Below are positions 8,439 through 17,382 of a stretch of 64,000 nt of DNA, one piece after another; positions within the stretch are counted from its first letter, which is position 1, and every line of letters starts with the position of its first letter. A program made the translations under genes and the position numbers. The notes beneath the pieces are model-generated. The model did no database searches and was not told where the DNA came from. It saw nothing but the letters and a program-made list of their open reading frames with translations. Source of the DNA: Kluyvera intermedia (lineage in GTDB: Bacteria > Pseudomonadota > Gammaproteobacteria > Enterobacterales > Enterobacteriaceae); assembly GCF_034424175.1 (NCBI RefSeq), contig NZ_CP139986.1, forward strand, positions 1,798,001-1,862,000, in the 5' to 3' direction.

Positions 8439-9521
8439 ATGATTGATAATAGCTTCTGGAAGGGTAAGCGTGTATTCATTACCGGTCATACGGGATTTAA
8501 AGGAGGCTGGCTTGCTCTTTGGCTAAGTGAAATGGGCGCAACGTTAAAGGGGTATTCCCTTGACGCCCCAACATCCCCAAGTTTATTTGACACTGCTAAA
8601 ATCAGTTCGCTGATGGAGTCGGATATTGGCGATATTCGTGATTTTGAAAAATTACGGAACTCGATAGCGTCTTTTAAGCCAGAAATTATTTTCCATATGG
8701 CAGCACAGCCTCTTGTAAGGCTGTCTTATAAAGAGCCTATTGAAACTTATTCAACGAATGTTATGGGCACTGTGCATTTACTCGAAGCAGTAAAGCAGGT
8801 TGGCGGTATTAAGGCTGTTGTCAATATCACCAGCGATAAATGCTATGAAAATCGTGAGTGGGTTTGGGGTTACCGTGAAAACGAAGCAATGGGCGGTTAT
8901 GACCCATACTCTAATAGCAAGGGATGTGCTGAATTAGTCGCTTCTGCATTTCGTAGTTCATTTTTTAATCCTCAAAACTATGCTAAGCATGGTGTTGGCC
9001 TTGCTTCGGTTAGAGCAGGAAACGTTGTTGGTGGTGGTGATTGGGCGGAAGATCGTCTAATTCCCGATATTTTACGTTCTTTTGAAAATAACCAGCAGGT
9101 TGTTATTCGTAATCCTCACTCCATTCGTCCATGGCAACATGTGCTTGAACCTCTCTCAGGGTATATTGTGGTTGCCCAAAAGCTCTACAATGACGGTGCT
9201 AAATACTCTGAAGGCTGGAATTTCGGTCCTCGTGAAGAGGATGCTAAAACGGTTGAGTTTATTGTTGATAAGATGGTTATGTTGTGGGGCGAGGGGGCTA
9301 GCTGGTTGTTGGATGGGCAGGATCATCCACATGAGGCACACTATCTCAAACTAGACTGTTCAAAAGCACATATGCAATTAGATTGGCACCCTAGATGGGC
9401 GCTAGTTGAAACACTTGGTCGTATTGTTAAATGGCACAAAGCATGGATAAACGGAGCGGATATGATGGATTATTCGAAACGTGAAATCCATGATTACATG
9501 GCCACTAAAACTTTTAGTTAA
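8439..9521 (+). CDS. rfbG: CDP-glucose 4,6-dehydratase DdhB (RfbG)
   Basis: Converts CDP-glucose to CDP-4-keto-6-deoxyglucose, acting as an NAD-dependent extended SDR. ATG 8439 gives 360 residues starting MIDNSFWKGKRVFITGHTGF, like the Salmonella protein. An in-frame ATG at 8397 would overlap ddhA by 40 bases and is not favoured. The cofactor motif is TGHTGFKG, and the active site is the YxxxK in GGYDPYSNSKGCAE with ITSDKCYEN upstream. Confidence 0.96.
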   Translation: MIDNSFWKGKRVFITGHTGFKGGWLALWLSEMGATLKGYSLDAPTSPSLFDTAKISSLMESDIGDIRDFEKLRNSIASFKPEIIFHMAAQPLVRLSYKEPIETYSTNVMGTVHLLEAVKQVGGIKAVVNITSDKCYENREWVWGYRENEAMGGYDPYSNSKGCAELVASAFRSSFFNPQNYAKHGVGLASVRAGNVVGGGDWAEDRLIPDILRSFENNQQVVIRNPHSIRPWQHVLEPLSGYIVVAQKLYNDGAKYSEGWNFGPREEDAKTVEFIVDKMVMLWGEGASWLLDGQDHPHEAHYLKLDCSKAHMQLDWHPRWALVETLGRIVKWHKAWINGADMMDYSKREIHDYMATKTFS

Positions 9522-9547
9522 AATAGATAAATACAGGAATTATAGCA

Positions 9548-10861
9548 ATGGCAGCAAAAAACCTGCGTGAACAAATTTCCAAACTCGTTGCTGAGTATGC
9601 TGATGAGGCATTAAGCCCAAAACCTTTTAATGCAGGTGTGAGTGTTGTACCACCTTCAGGAAAGGTAATCGGTGCTAAAGAATTACAGCTTATGGTTGAA
9701 GCATCATTAGATGGGTGGCTTACAACAGGCCGTTTTAATGATGCTTTTGAAAAGAAACTCGGTGAGTTTATTGGTGTACCTCATGTACTAACAACGACTT
9801 CGGGTTCATCAGCAAACTTGTTAGCGTTAACTGCCTTGACCTCACCAAAATTAGGCGATCGTGCATTGAAGCCAGGTGATGAAGTTATTACCGTTGCAGC
9901 AGGCTTTCCTACGACTGTTAACCCAGCAATCCAGAATGGATTGATTCCAGTCTTTGTTGATGTGGATATCCCTACCTATAATGTTGACGCTTCACTTATT
10001 GAAGCTGCCGTGAGTGAAAAATCAAAAGCGATCATGATTGCACACACATTAGGCAATACGTTTGATTTAACTGAAGTTCGTCGCATTGCGGATAAATATA
10101 ACCTTTGGTTAATCGAAGACTGCTGTGATGCCCTTGGATCAACGTATGATGGTCAGATGGTTGGCACATTTGGTGATATTGGCACAGTGAGTTTCTATCC
10201 GGCACACCATATTACGATGGGAGAGGGCGGTGCTGTCTTCACAAAATCAGGTGAGTTAAAGAAATTGATTGAATCTTTCCGTGACTGGGGACGTGATTGT
10301 TACTGTGCGCCTGGCTGTGACAATACCTGTGGCAAACGTTTTGGTCAGCAACTTGGTTCTTTACCGTTCGGATACGATCACAAATACACATATTCTCATT
10401 TGGGTTATAACCTGAAAATTACGGATATGCAGGCAGCATGTGGTCTGGCACAGCTAGAACGCGTGGAAGAATTTGTACAAAAGCGAAAAGAGAACTTTGT
10501 CTATCTTAAGCAAGGCTTACAATCTTGTGCTGAGTTTCTTGAGTTACCAGAAGCCACAGAAAAATCTGATCCATCCTGGTTTGGTTTCCCTATCACGCTT
10601 AAAGAGACTAGCGGCGTGGAACGTATTGATTTAGTGAAGTTCCTTGATGAAGCTAAAATCGGTACACGCCTGCTGTTCGCCGGTAATCTCACTCGCCAGC
10701 CATACTTCGCGAACGTTAAGTATCGCGTAGTGGGTGAGTTAAAAAATACGGACCGTATTATGAATCAAACGTTCTGGATTGGTATTTATCCAGGGCTTAC
10801 TACAGAACATTTGGATTATGTAGTAAGTAAATTTGAAGAATTCTTTGGTTTGAATTTCTAA
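9548..10861 (+). CDS. rfbH: CDP-4-keto-6-deoxyglucose 3-dehydrase DdhC (RfbH)
   Basis: A PMP-dependent iron-sulfur enzyme that removes the C3 hydroxyl of CDP-4-keto-6-deoxyglucose, working with DdhD. The 437 residues are full length. It has the DegT/DnrJ aminotransferase fold, but the usual PLP-binding lysine is replaced by histidine (FYPAHHITMGEGG), the mark of this dehydrase family. Cysteines for the [2Fe-2S] cluster are visible in CYCAPGCDNTCG. The following gene, abe, uses the product. Confidence 0.96.
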   Translation: MAAKNLREQISKLVAEYADEALSPKPFNAGVSVVPPSGKVIGAKELQLMVEASLDGWLTTGRFNDAFEKKLGEFIGVPHVLTTTSGSSANLLALTALTSPKLGDRALKPGDEVITVAAGFPTTVNPAIQNGLIPVFVDVDIPTYNVDASLIEAAVSEKSKAIMIAHTLGNTFDLTEVRRIADKYNLWLIEDCCDALGSTYDGQMVGTFGDIGTVSFYPAHHITMGEGGAVFTKSGELKKLIESFRDWGRDCYCAPGCDNTCGKRFGQQLGSLPFGYDHKYTYSHLGYNLKITDMQAACGLAQLERVEEFVQKRKENFVYLKQGLQSCAEFLELPEATEKSDPSWFGFPITLKETSGVERIDLVKFLDEAKIGTRLLFAGNLTRQPYFANVKYRVVGELKNTDRIMNQTFWIGIYPGLTTEHLDYVVSKFEEFFGLNF

Positions 10862-10891
10862 GTAAATTTATTAAGTTTGGTGATTGTGATG

Positions 10892-11794
10892 ATGAATAGA
10901 AAAAAAATTGTAGTTGTAAGTGGAGCATCTGGCTTTATCGGTAAGCATATGCTCGAAGCTTTGCAGTTGTCAGGTATATTTGTTATCGCAATCACTCGCA
11001 ATGTTTTGAGAAATGATGATTCAAACTTATCCGATGTCAAATGGTGTGATTGGGAAAAAGTTGAGTCACTATTAGCCGAATATCTAATTGATTCAACGTT
11101 TATTGCTGTTATACATTTAGCAACAGAATATGGAAGAAATTTATCATCATTAGTAGAGGTGGAGGACAGTAATGTTGTAAAGCCTCTTAAGTTACTTGAT
11201 TTGGCTGTTAAGTATAAAGCCAATGCATTCATAAATACGGATAGTTTTTTCTCTAAAAAAGAATTTTCGTATCGATATATGCAACCATATATAATAACCA
11301 AAAAACACTTTGCTGCAATAGGGCAGTATTATAGCGAGCTTCATGATATTTCATTTGTAAATATGCGCTTAGAGCATGTTTATGGCCCCGGAGATGGTGA
11401 AGGGAAATTTATTCCGTACATATTATCACAATTAATTGATGGCCAATTAGATATAAAATGTACCTCTGGTATGCAAGTCCGAGATTTTGTTTATGTCGAT
11501 GATGTTGTCGCTGCATATTTAACTGTTTTAGAAAAAATAAATGATATTCCTTCATATGTTGAATATCAGGTAGGTACAGGCTATGGTGTTAGTCTTCAAG
11601 ATTTTCTTATTCATTTGCAGCATTTAGTACCCGGTTCACGAGGAACATTTGATTTTGGTGCTTTGCCACAACGAGAAAATGAGATAATGTATTCTACTGC
11701 TAATAATAATGATTTAGTTAAGTTAGGTTGGAAGCCAAAATTCGATTTTAAACTCGGCATACGAAAGTTGCTAGAAAATACACAACTTAAGTGA
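10892..11794 (+). CDS. abe: CDP-abequose synthase (RfbJ/Abe)
   Basis: An SDR reductase that makes CDP-abequose from CDP-3,6-dideoxy-4-keto-glucose. The segments VSGASGFIGKH, HLATEYG, KPLKLLDLA, NTDSFF, PYIITK and MRLEHVYGPGDGE match Salmonella group B Abe as I recall it, at roughly 60 percent overall. The paratose synthase of groups A and D is much less similar. The cofactor motif is GASGFIG and the catalytic pair is Y and K in YIITK. ATG 10892 gives 300 residues, close to the 299 of Salmonella, and GGTGA lies 8 bases before it; ATG 10889 is an alternative. No tyvelose epimerase follows, so abequose should be the end product. Base composition drops to strongly AT-rich from here. Confidence 0.88.
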   Translation: MNRKKIVVVSGASGFIGKHMLEALQLSGIFVIAITRNVLRNDDSNLSDVKWCDWEKVESLLAEYLIDSTFIAVIHLATEYGRNLSSLVEVEDSNVVKPLKLLDLAVKYKANAFINTDSFFSKKEFSYRYMQPYIITKKHFAAIGQYYSELHDISFVNMRLEHVYGPGDGEGKFIPYILSQLIDGQLDIKCTSGMQVRDFVYVDDVVAAYLTVLEKINDIPSYVEYQVGTGYGVSLQDFLIHLQHLVPGSRGTFDFGALPQRENEIMYSTANNNDLVKLGWKPKFDFKLGIRKLLENTQLK

Positions 11795-11856
11795 TTGTTG
11801 AATGATTTTTAATTATTCGTCATTAGGCAAAGTGTGTGATGTAGATTAACGGAATA

Positions 11857-13149
11857 GTGAAATTTAAATTGTTAAAAATCCCAAATCACTTAATTATCGC
11901 TGGCTCATCATGGTTATCAAAAATAGTAATCGCCGGAGTCCAGGTTGCTAGCATTTCTTATCTTTTATCAATACTAGGTGAAGAAAAGTACGCAGCATTT
12001 AGTCTATTAACAGGATTATTAGTATGGTGTAGCGCTGTTGATTTTGGTATAGGTACAGGACTTCAAAATTATATTTCTGAATGTAGAGCTAAAAATATTA
12101 ATTATAATGGTTTTATTAAAGCTGCTTTACAGTTAAGTTTTTTTGCAATTCTATTCTTTATATTGCTTTTTTATGCTTTCTCTGGGGTTATCTCTTCGCG
12201 TTATCTTTCCTCGTTTTATACCACCTTGCAAGGTGAGACTAGAGAGATCTTTTTTATTGCTTGTTTAGTTTTCAGTTCAATAGGTATCGGCACGATTGCG
12301 TATAAGATTCTTTTTGCAGAATTAGTTGGCTGGAAAGCTAATCTGTTGAACGCATTGTCATATGTGATTGGTATGTTTGGGCTTTTATATATTTTTTATG
12401 AAAAAATAAATATCGATATTAAATATTCATTGGTTGTAATGTACCTTCCTGTTGGTTTGATTTCCATCTGTTATTTGCTTTATCGATACATTAAATTAAT
12501 AAATGTTAAAGCAAGCAAGTTTCACTATATGGTATTGCTGCGTAGATCGTCAGGTTTCTTCATTTTTACTTTATTATCAATATTAGTGCTCCAAATGGAT
12601 TATATTGTCATCTCTCAGAGGTTAACACCGACAGATATCGTACAGTATACTGTAACAATGAAGGTTTTTGGATTGGTATTTTTCATCTATACGGCAGTGT
12701 TACAAGCATTATGGCCAATATGTGCAGAGTTAAGAATTAAACACCAATGGCAAAAGCTTAATAAAATGATTGCTATAAACATAGCGACTGGTTCGTTGTT
12801 TGTTATAGGGTGCACGATATTTATTTACACTTTTAAAGTTATATTATTTTCAGTAATAGCTAAAGATGTGAATTATCAGATGTCTATGATGTCATTTATA
12901 CTAATTGCGATTTATTTTTGTTTGCGTGTATGGTGTGATACCTATGCAATGTTATTGCAAAGCATGAATTATTTGAAGGTGCTTTGGATATTAGTGCCAT
13001 TTCAGGCAATCGTCGGGGGGGCATCTCAATGGTATCTCTCACAAATGTTTGGCATTAATGGCGTGTTGCTTGGATTAATTATATCTTTTGCTGTCACTGT
13101 TTTCTGGGGACTTCCACTGGCTTATTTTATACAAGCAAAAAAAGGTTGA
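11857..13149 (+). CDS. wzx: O-antigen flippase Wzx
   Basis: A 430-residue inner-membrane protein of the polysaccharide-exporter (MOP) superfamily with about twelve predicted membrane segments. It moves undecaprenyl-diphosphate-linked O units to the periplasmic face. Many stretches match Salmonella group B RfbX/Wzx as I remember it, for example AGSSWLSKI, FGIGTGLQNYISECRAKN, LVGWKANLLNALSY and VIAKDVNYQ. That similarity suggests it handles the same abequose-containing repeat unit. The start is GTG 11857, 62 bases after abe. Codon usage is AT-rich like its neighbours. Its coding end is 4 bases before the start of wbaV. Confidence 0.92.
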   Translation: MKFKLLKIPNHLIIAGSSWLSKIVIAGVQVASISYLLSILGEEKYAAFSLLTGLLVWCSAVDFGIGTGLQNYISECRAKNINYNGFIKAALQLSFFAILFFILLFYAFSGVISSRYLSSFYTTLQGETREIFFIACLVFSSIGIGTIAYKILFAELVGWKANLLNALSYVIGMFGLLYIFYEKINIDIKYSLVVMYLPVGLISICYLLYRYIKLINVKASKFHYMVLLRRSSGFFIFTLLSILVLQMDYIVISQRLTPTDIVQYTVTMKVFGLVFFIYTAVLQALWPICAELRIKHQWQKLNKMIAINIATGSLFVIGCTIFIYTFKVILFSVIAKDVNYQMSMMSFILIAIYFCLRVWCDTYAMLLQSMNYLKVLWILVPFQAIVGGASQWYLSQMFGINGVLLGLIISFAVTVFWGLPLAYFIQAKKG

Positions 13150-13153
13150 TTGT

Positions 13154-14155
13154 ATGATGGTCTCATTTTGTATACCAACTTATAATAGAAAAGAATTTTT
13201 AGAAGAATTACTTAAAAGTATTAATAATCAAAAGAAACCAAATTTTGATATAGAGGTATGCATTTCGGATAATGCATCAACTGATGGTACTGAGAGCATG
13301 ATTGAAATTTGGAGAGAGGATTTCAATTTTCCTATCGTTTACCATCGCAATAGTGAAAATCTGGGGCCTGATACAAATTTTCTTGCATCTGTATCACTTG
13401 CTACGGGTGATTACTGTTGGATATTTGGTAGTGATGATGTGCTTGCTGATGATGCATTAATTACATTAGAGTCTTATCTTCATTCTAATGCAGATATATA
13501 TCTGTGTGACAGAAGTGAAACTGGGTACGATTTGTCTGAGCTAAGAAATGCACATCGGCATTGGCTCAGTGCTTATGATGAATTATATATATTAGATAGT
13601 GATAAAGATAGAACTAATTATTTCAAAAGATGTTTATCCATCGGCGGTGTATTTAGCTATTTAAGTTCTTTAGTTGTTAAAAGGGCTAAATGGTTTGCAG
13701 TCGATTTTGATCAATCATTTATTGGGTCATCATACCCACATGTTTTTATCATGATGAATATTTTTAATAATCAAAGTTGTCGTTTACATTATTTAGCTAA
13801 GCCGCTAGTTGTTTGCCGTGGAGACAATGACAGTTTTGAAAATAAAGGTAAGGCAAATAGAGTAATAATTGATTTTTCTGGATATTTCAAATTGTCGGAT
13901 ACATTATATCCTAACAATCAAATGTTACAGATGGAATTCGAAAAGATATTATTACGTGAAAGACCCTGGTTATATACATCCTTAGCTATCTCATGCTATG
14001 GAGACCGAGAAGAAAAGGAAGTGATTTCTTCTTTTTATAAAAGGCTTGGTCATAGTGAATATTTGACCTTTTTTGTATTTAAATTCTGCTTTTTTAGCCG
14101 TGTCTTGAAAAATAATAGAATGTTAAAAACAATCCTTAAAAAATTCCTCTCATAA
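13154..14155 (+). CDS. wbaV: Abequosyltransferase WbaV (RfbV), GT2 family
   Basis: A family-2 glycosyltransferase predicted to attach abequose to the mannose of the O unit. ATG 13154, with AAAGG 8 bases upstream, gives 333 residues, the Salmonella length. The frame extends upstream into wzx, but that part is not homologous. Diagnostic blocks include VSFCIPTYNRKE, CISDNASTDGTE, FGSDD (the DxD-type metal site), SIGGVFSYLSSL and KPLVVCRGDNDSFE, all close to Salmonella RfbV as recalled. The same enzyme type serves abequose and tyvelose serogroups. It probably works in the cytoplasm on the lipid-linked trisaccharide. Confidence 0.9.
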   Translation: MMVSFCIPTYNRKEFLEELLKSINNQKKPNFDIEVCISDNASTDGTESMIEIWREDFNFPIVYHRNSENLGPDTNFLASVSLATGDYCWIFGSDDVLADDALITLESYLHSNADIYLCDRSETGYDLSELRNAHRHWLSAYDELYILDSDKDRTNYFKRCLSIGGVFSYLSSLVVKRAKWFAVDFDQSFIGSSYPHVFIMMNIFNNQSCRLHYLAKPLVVCRGDNDSFENKGKANRVIIDFSGYFKLSDTLYPNNQMLQMEFEKILLRERPWLYTSLAISCYGDREEKEVISSFYKRLGHSEYLTFFVFKFCFFSRVLKNNRMLKTILKKFLS

Positions 14156-14177
14156 TTATTTAAAACGAGATGTTTTT

Positions 14178-15362
14178 ATGGTGTTACTAGTTTGGTTTCT
14201 TGCTATAGGGTTATACTTAATTTGTGGTGTTCTCTACCTACAATTCCCACAGCTGTCTCCATTAGGAGCTCTTGGATATTCTGATACGGTTAGTGATGTT
14301 ATCTACGTTGCAATTATAGGAATAGTTGGTGTTTTCTTTGGTTATTCTTCATTTTCCAAAATCAAGATTTTTGGAATCAAAGATTTTAATAATCCTGTAT
14401 TCATAAATCTTTGCTCTTTATGCTTTATGGTTTCAGCTCTATTGGTGTTCCTTCTGGGGGTTACAGCTTATGGTGGATATATTGCATTTTTGAATACACC
14501 ATATTCGCCAATCTATCAGGGAAGTGCAGATAATGAAACCAGAGATGTTCTTATTTCTTCCTCTGGATTGCTATCAATTTTTGCACTGCTGACAAGTGTC
14601 CAGGCTAAAGACATAAAAAACACAAAAGGGAATAAGTTAATTATAACCTTAGCAATGTTTATTCTCTTTTCAATATTTATTCAAGGGAGAAGGGAGAATT
14701 TAATATTATTGATATTATGTTTTATATCATTTTATTTATTTAACTATAAAATTAGTTTTAAAAGAATTTTAAAGATCATATCTATTTGTGCAGGAATGCT
14801 TTTTATTGCAGGTTTAGGTTTGTATTTACGTGAGAGTACTTCTACATCAGGTGGTAGTGTTCTCACTGCAATTCCTTTTGCTGTTATGTATGAGACACAT
14901 TTTTCTTTGGCAACATTAGCAAATGAAGTAAGAACTCATCTGCATGATAACGTTCCTTTTGGTGGTATATTGGAACTGTTCTCGCCTGTGTTATTTATTA
15001 TCCCAGCATTCTTTTATGGTATTTTTGGTTTTAATAAACAATCTCTGTTTGAGAATAATGAAGTGCATCTTTATGATGATAAGGGTGGGCAGTTTATTTT
15101 CACTGAAGCATTCCATTCTCTAGGTTATGTAGGTGTTTTTCTACATGGTTTTATTCTCGGCTGTATGTTAATAATCTTTTATCGCGCGGCAAAACGTAGT
15201 GGACTAATAATATATCAATTCCCAATTGTTTCATTAATATTCGTTGCAATGAGAAAAGATATGACTTATGGTGTAAAATATATATCTTTATTATTTATTT
15301 TTATGATGCTTTTCTATTTTATCTATAAGCTTCTTCCACTTAAAAAAAATGGTCAATATTGA
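14178..15362 (+). CDS. wzy: O-antigen polymerase Wzy
   Basis: A 394-residue, very hydrophobic protein with roughly ten to twelve predicted membrane segments and a larger periplasmic loop around residues 210-300 (from RESTSTSGG to GGQFIFTEAFHSLGYVG). This architecture, the AT-rich composition and the position among O-unit transferases identify it as the polymerase that joins O units in the periplasm. It does not resemble Salmonella group B Rfc, which is encoded outside the rfb locus. Wzy proteins diverge too far for motif proof, so the call rests on topology and context. With Wzx present next door, a flippase role is unlikely. Confidence 0.82.
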   Translation: MVLLVWFLAIGLYLICGVLYLQFPQLSPLGALGYSDTVSDVIYVAIIGIVGVFFGYSSFSKIKIFGIKDFNNPVFINLCSLCFMVSALLVFLLGVTAYGGYIAFLNTPYSPIYQGSADNETRDVLISSSGLLSIFALLTSVQAKDIKNTKGNKLIITLAMFILFSIFIQGRRENLILLILCFISFYLFNYKISFKRILKIISICAGMLFIAGLGLYLRESTSTSGGSVLTAIPFAVMYETHFSLATLANEVRTHLHDNVPFGGILELFSPVLFIIPAFFYGIFGFNKQSLFENNEVHLYDDKGGQFIFTEAFHSLGYVGVFLHGFILGCMLIIFYRAAKRSGLIIYQFPIVSLIFVAMRKDMTYGVKYISLLFIFMMLFYFIYKLLPLKKNGQY

Positions 15363-15363
15363 G

Positions 15364-16434
15364 ATGCATACAGTACTTTTTGTCAGCGCTTTCCATCCCG
15401 GGGCTAAAGGTGCAATTGGGGCCGGTGAAGCTATTTGCGGTGATAATCTTAAGGTATTTTTATCACGAGGTTATGCCGTTGATGTGATAGTATTAAGTCC
15501 CCCTGGTCAACGCAAAAATGAAGAGCTTGTAGATCGGTGTACGAGTTATGCCGAAAAACATACGTCGAAAGGCAAAACGCTTTCAGGGTTACTATTTAAT
15601 TTTTTAAAGGGAAGTTTTCTGGCGCCATGGTTTTATACCAGAGTAACACCTTCATTTATTCATGAGATTCAGCATAAAATAAATAGCAATAGCTATGATA
15701 CCGTATGGCTTGATTTTCCCTCTGTTCTCGGTGTCGCAGAGCATATTCAGCATAAGAATATTCAGTATTTTGCTCACGATATCGTTTCTCAGCGCATTAG
15801 TCGTACCAAAATAAACCGTTTATTCTTTCCCTTAGTTGAGTCAGTTGAAACCAGGTTGTTGATGAAACTCACTAATATAACGACAATGTCCTTGAAGGAT
15901 AAGGAGTTGATTGAACGGTTAGGATTTCGTGGGCCCGTAGTTGTTGCTGACCTGGGTGAGCAGAAAGTTGGTCAAGTTGATAATGCGGTTGAAATTTCAT
16001 CGCTTCTACCATCTTTTTCCGGGAAATCTAATCTTGTATTTTTTGGCAATATGAAACGCTCGGAAAATCACTGGTCAATAGTTTGGTTCATTATCTTTCA
16101 CTTTATAAAACTTAAAAAACAAAGAAAGGGCCTCAATTTATGGGTACTAGGTCTGCAACCGCGGCGTTCGTTGAGATTGTTGCAGAATATAATCCCCGGG
16201 CTTCATGTTGTTGGTGCAGTTGATGATCCCGTTCCGGCATTTGTCCAGGCTGATTTAAATATCGCACCTCTTTTATATGGTGCTGGGGTAAAAATTAAAG
16301 TCCTACAGATACTTGATGCTGGTGCGAAGGTCGTTGCGACGGAGGTCGGTGCCGAGGGTATCCAACCACATAAAAATCTTTATGTGGTTGATAAATCGAA
16401 TATTGGAAATAAAATATTAGAACTGTTGGATTAA
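15364..16434 (+). CDS. Glycosyltransferase, probable mannosyltransferase (WbaO-like position)
   Basis: A 356-residue protein with a GT-B, GT4-like layout. It has an N-terminal region with a glycine-rich loop (FHPGAKGAIGAGEAIC) and a C-terminal donor-binding region ending VPAFVQADLNIAPLLYGAGVKIKVLQILDAGAKVVATEVGAEGI, where the acidic and glycine-rich motif typical of these enzymes is seen in pieces. It is unlike Salmonella group B WbaU. By position between wzy and wbaN it corresponds to wbaO of serogroups E and D2, which transfers mannose to rhamnose in beta linkage. That assignment is inference. ATG 15364 starts just after the wzy stop; ATG 15349, overlapping wzy, is an alternative start. Confidence 0.7.
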   Translation: MHTVLFVSAFHPGAKGAIGAGEAICGDNLKVFLSRGYAVDVIVLSPPGQRKNEELVDRCTSYAEKHTSKGKTLSGLLFNFLKGSFLAPWFYTRVTPSFIHEIQHKINSNSYDTVWLDFPSVLGVAEHIQHKNIQYFAHDIVSQRISRTKINRLFFPLVESVETRLLMKLTNITTMSLKDKELIERLGFRGPVVVADLGEQKVGQVDNAVEISSLLPSFSGKSNLVFFGNMKRSENHWSIVWFIIFHFIKLKKQRKGLNLWVLGLQPRRSLRLLQNIIPGLHVVGAVDDPVPAFVQADLNIAPLLYGAGVKIKVLQILDAGAKVVATEVGAEGIQPHKNLYVVDKSNIGNKILELLD

Positions 16435-16437
16435 AAA

Positions 16438-17382
16438 ATGTTTTCATTTACTCTAATTGTGCCAACCTTTAATGCTGGTGATAGGTGGGAAGAGTGGTTC
16501 CTGGCTTTGCAAAAACAAACCATTCAACCGTCTGAATTAATTATAATCGATTCGTCGTCCACGGATAATACGCGAGAAATCGCCAGCAAATTTGATTGCA
16601 AAATAGTAATAATCCCATCGAGTGAGTTTAATCACGGAGGCTCAAGGAACAGAGCGTTGTCTTATGCAAGTGAAAGCGAGCTAGTTATTTATCTGACACA
16701 AGATGCAATTTTTGATAATGAAGATGCACTGGCTAAGATGACCGATGTATTTAAGGATTCGAGTGTTTCGGCCGCTTGTGGGAGGCAGATGCCTCATCAT
16801 GATGCAAATCCTCTAGCTGTTCATGCTCGAAATTTCAATTACAGTTCGACCTCACAGATTAAGAGTAAATCTGATATACAAACCTTCGGCATCAAAACGG
16901 TATTTATGTCGAATTCTTTTGCTGCTTATCGTCGCTCCATTTTTGAAAATTTAGGCGGGTTTCCTGAGCATAACATCCTCGCGGAAGATATGTTCATGGC
17001 AGCGAAAATGATACAGGCTGGCTACAAGGTTGCTTATTGTGCTGAGGCCTCAGTAAGACATTCCCATAACTATACCCCGCTTGAAGAATTTCAGCGGTAT
17101 TTTGATACCGGTGTATTTCACGCCTGTAATCCTTGGATCCAACGTGATTTTGGTGGTGCCAGCGGCGAAGGGGCTCGTTTTGTTAAGTCAGAAATACGCT
17201 TCCTCCTCAAAAGAGCACCGCTTTGGATCCCAAGAGCATTGCTAACCACATTCGCAAAGCTTCTTGGCTATAAACTCGGAAAGCGCTGGCAATCTCTTCC
17301 ATTGCCTCTTTGCCGCTCTTTAAGTATGTATAAGAGTTACTGGAATAATATTCAGAGCTCTAAATCGAAAGAGATAAGATAA
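16438..17382 (+). CDS. wbaN: Rhamnosyltransferase WbaN (RfbN), GT2 family
   Basis: A 314-residue family-2 glycosyltransferase that is predicted to add rhamnose to galactose-diphospho-undecaprenol, the second step in O-unit assembly. It has LIVPTFNAGDRW at the start, the IIDSSSTDNT donor loop, a TQDAIF acidic site, and the HGGSRNRAL and AEDMFMAAKMIQAGYKVAYCAEA acceptor-side blocks typical of dTDP-rhamnosyltransferases. Length and motifs fit Salmonella RfbN. The gene abuts manC with no gap (TAA then ATG). Composition begins to rise toward the chromosomal average here. Confidence 0.9.
   Translation: MFSFTLIVPTFNAGDRWEEWFLALQKQTIQPSELIIIDSSSTDNTREIASKFDCKIVIIPSSEFNHGGSRNRALSYASESELVIYLTQDAIFDNEDALAKMTDVFKDSSVSAACGRQMPHHDANPLAVHARNFNYSSTSQIKSKSDIQTFGIKTVFMSNSFAAYRRSIFENLGGFPEHNILAEDMFMAAKMIQAGYKVAYCAEASVRHSHNYTPLEEFQRYFDTGVFHACNPWIQRDFGGASGEGARFVKSEIRFLLKRAPLWIPRALLTTFAKLLGYKLGKRWQSLPLPLCRSLSMYKSYWNNIQSSKSKEIR

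Noticed and set aside
13088..13153. N-terminal extension of wbaV inside wzx
   Set aside because: It overlaps wzx coding sequence in another frame, and the family start at 13154 has a ribosome-binding site.
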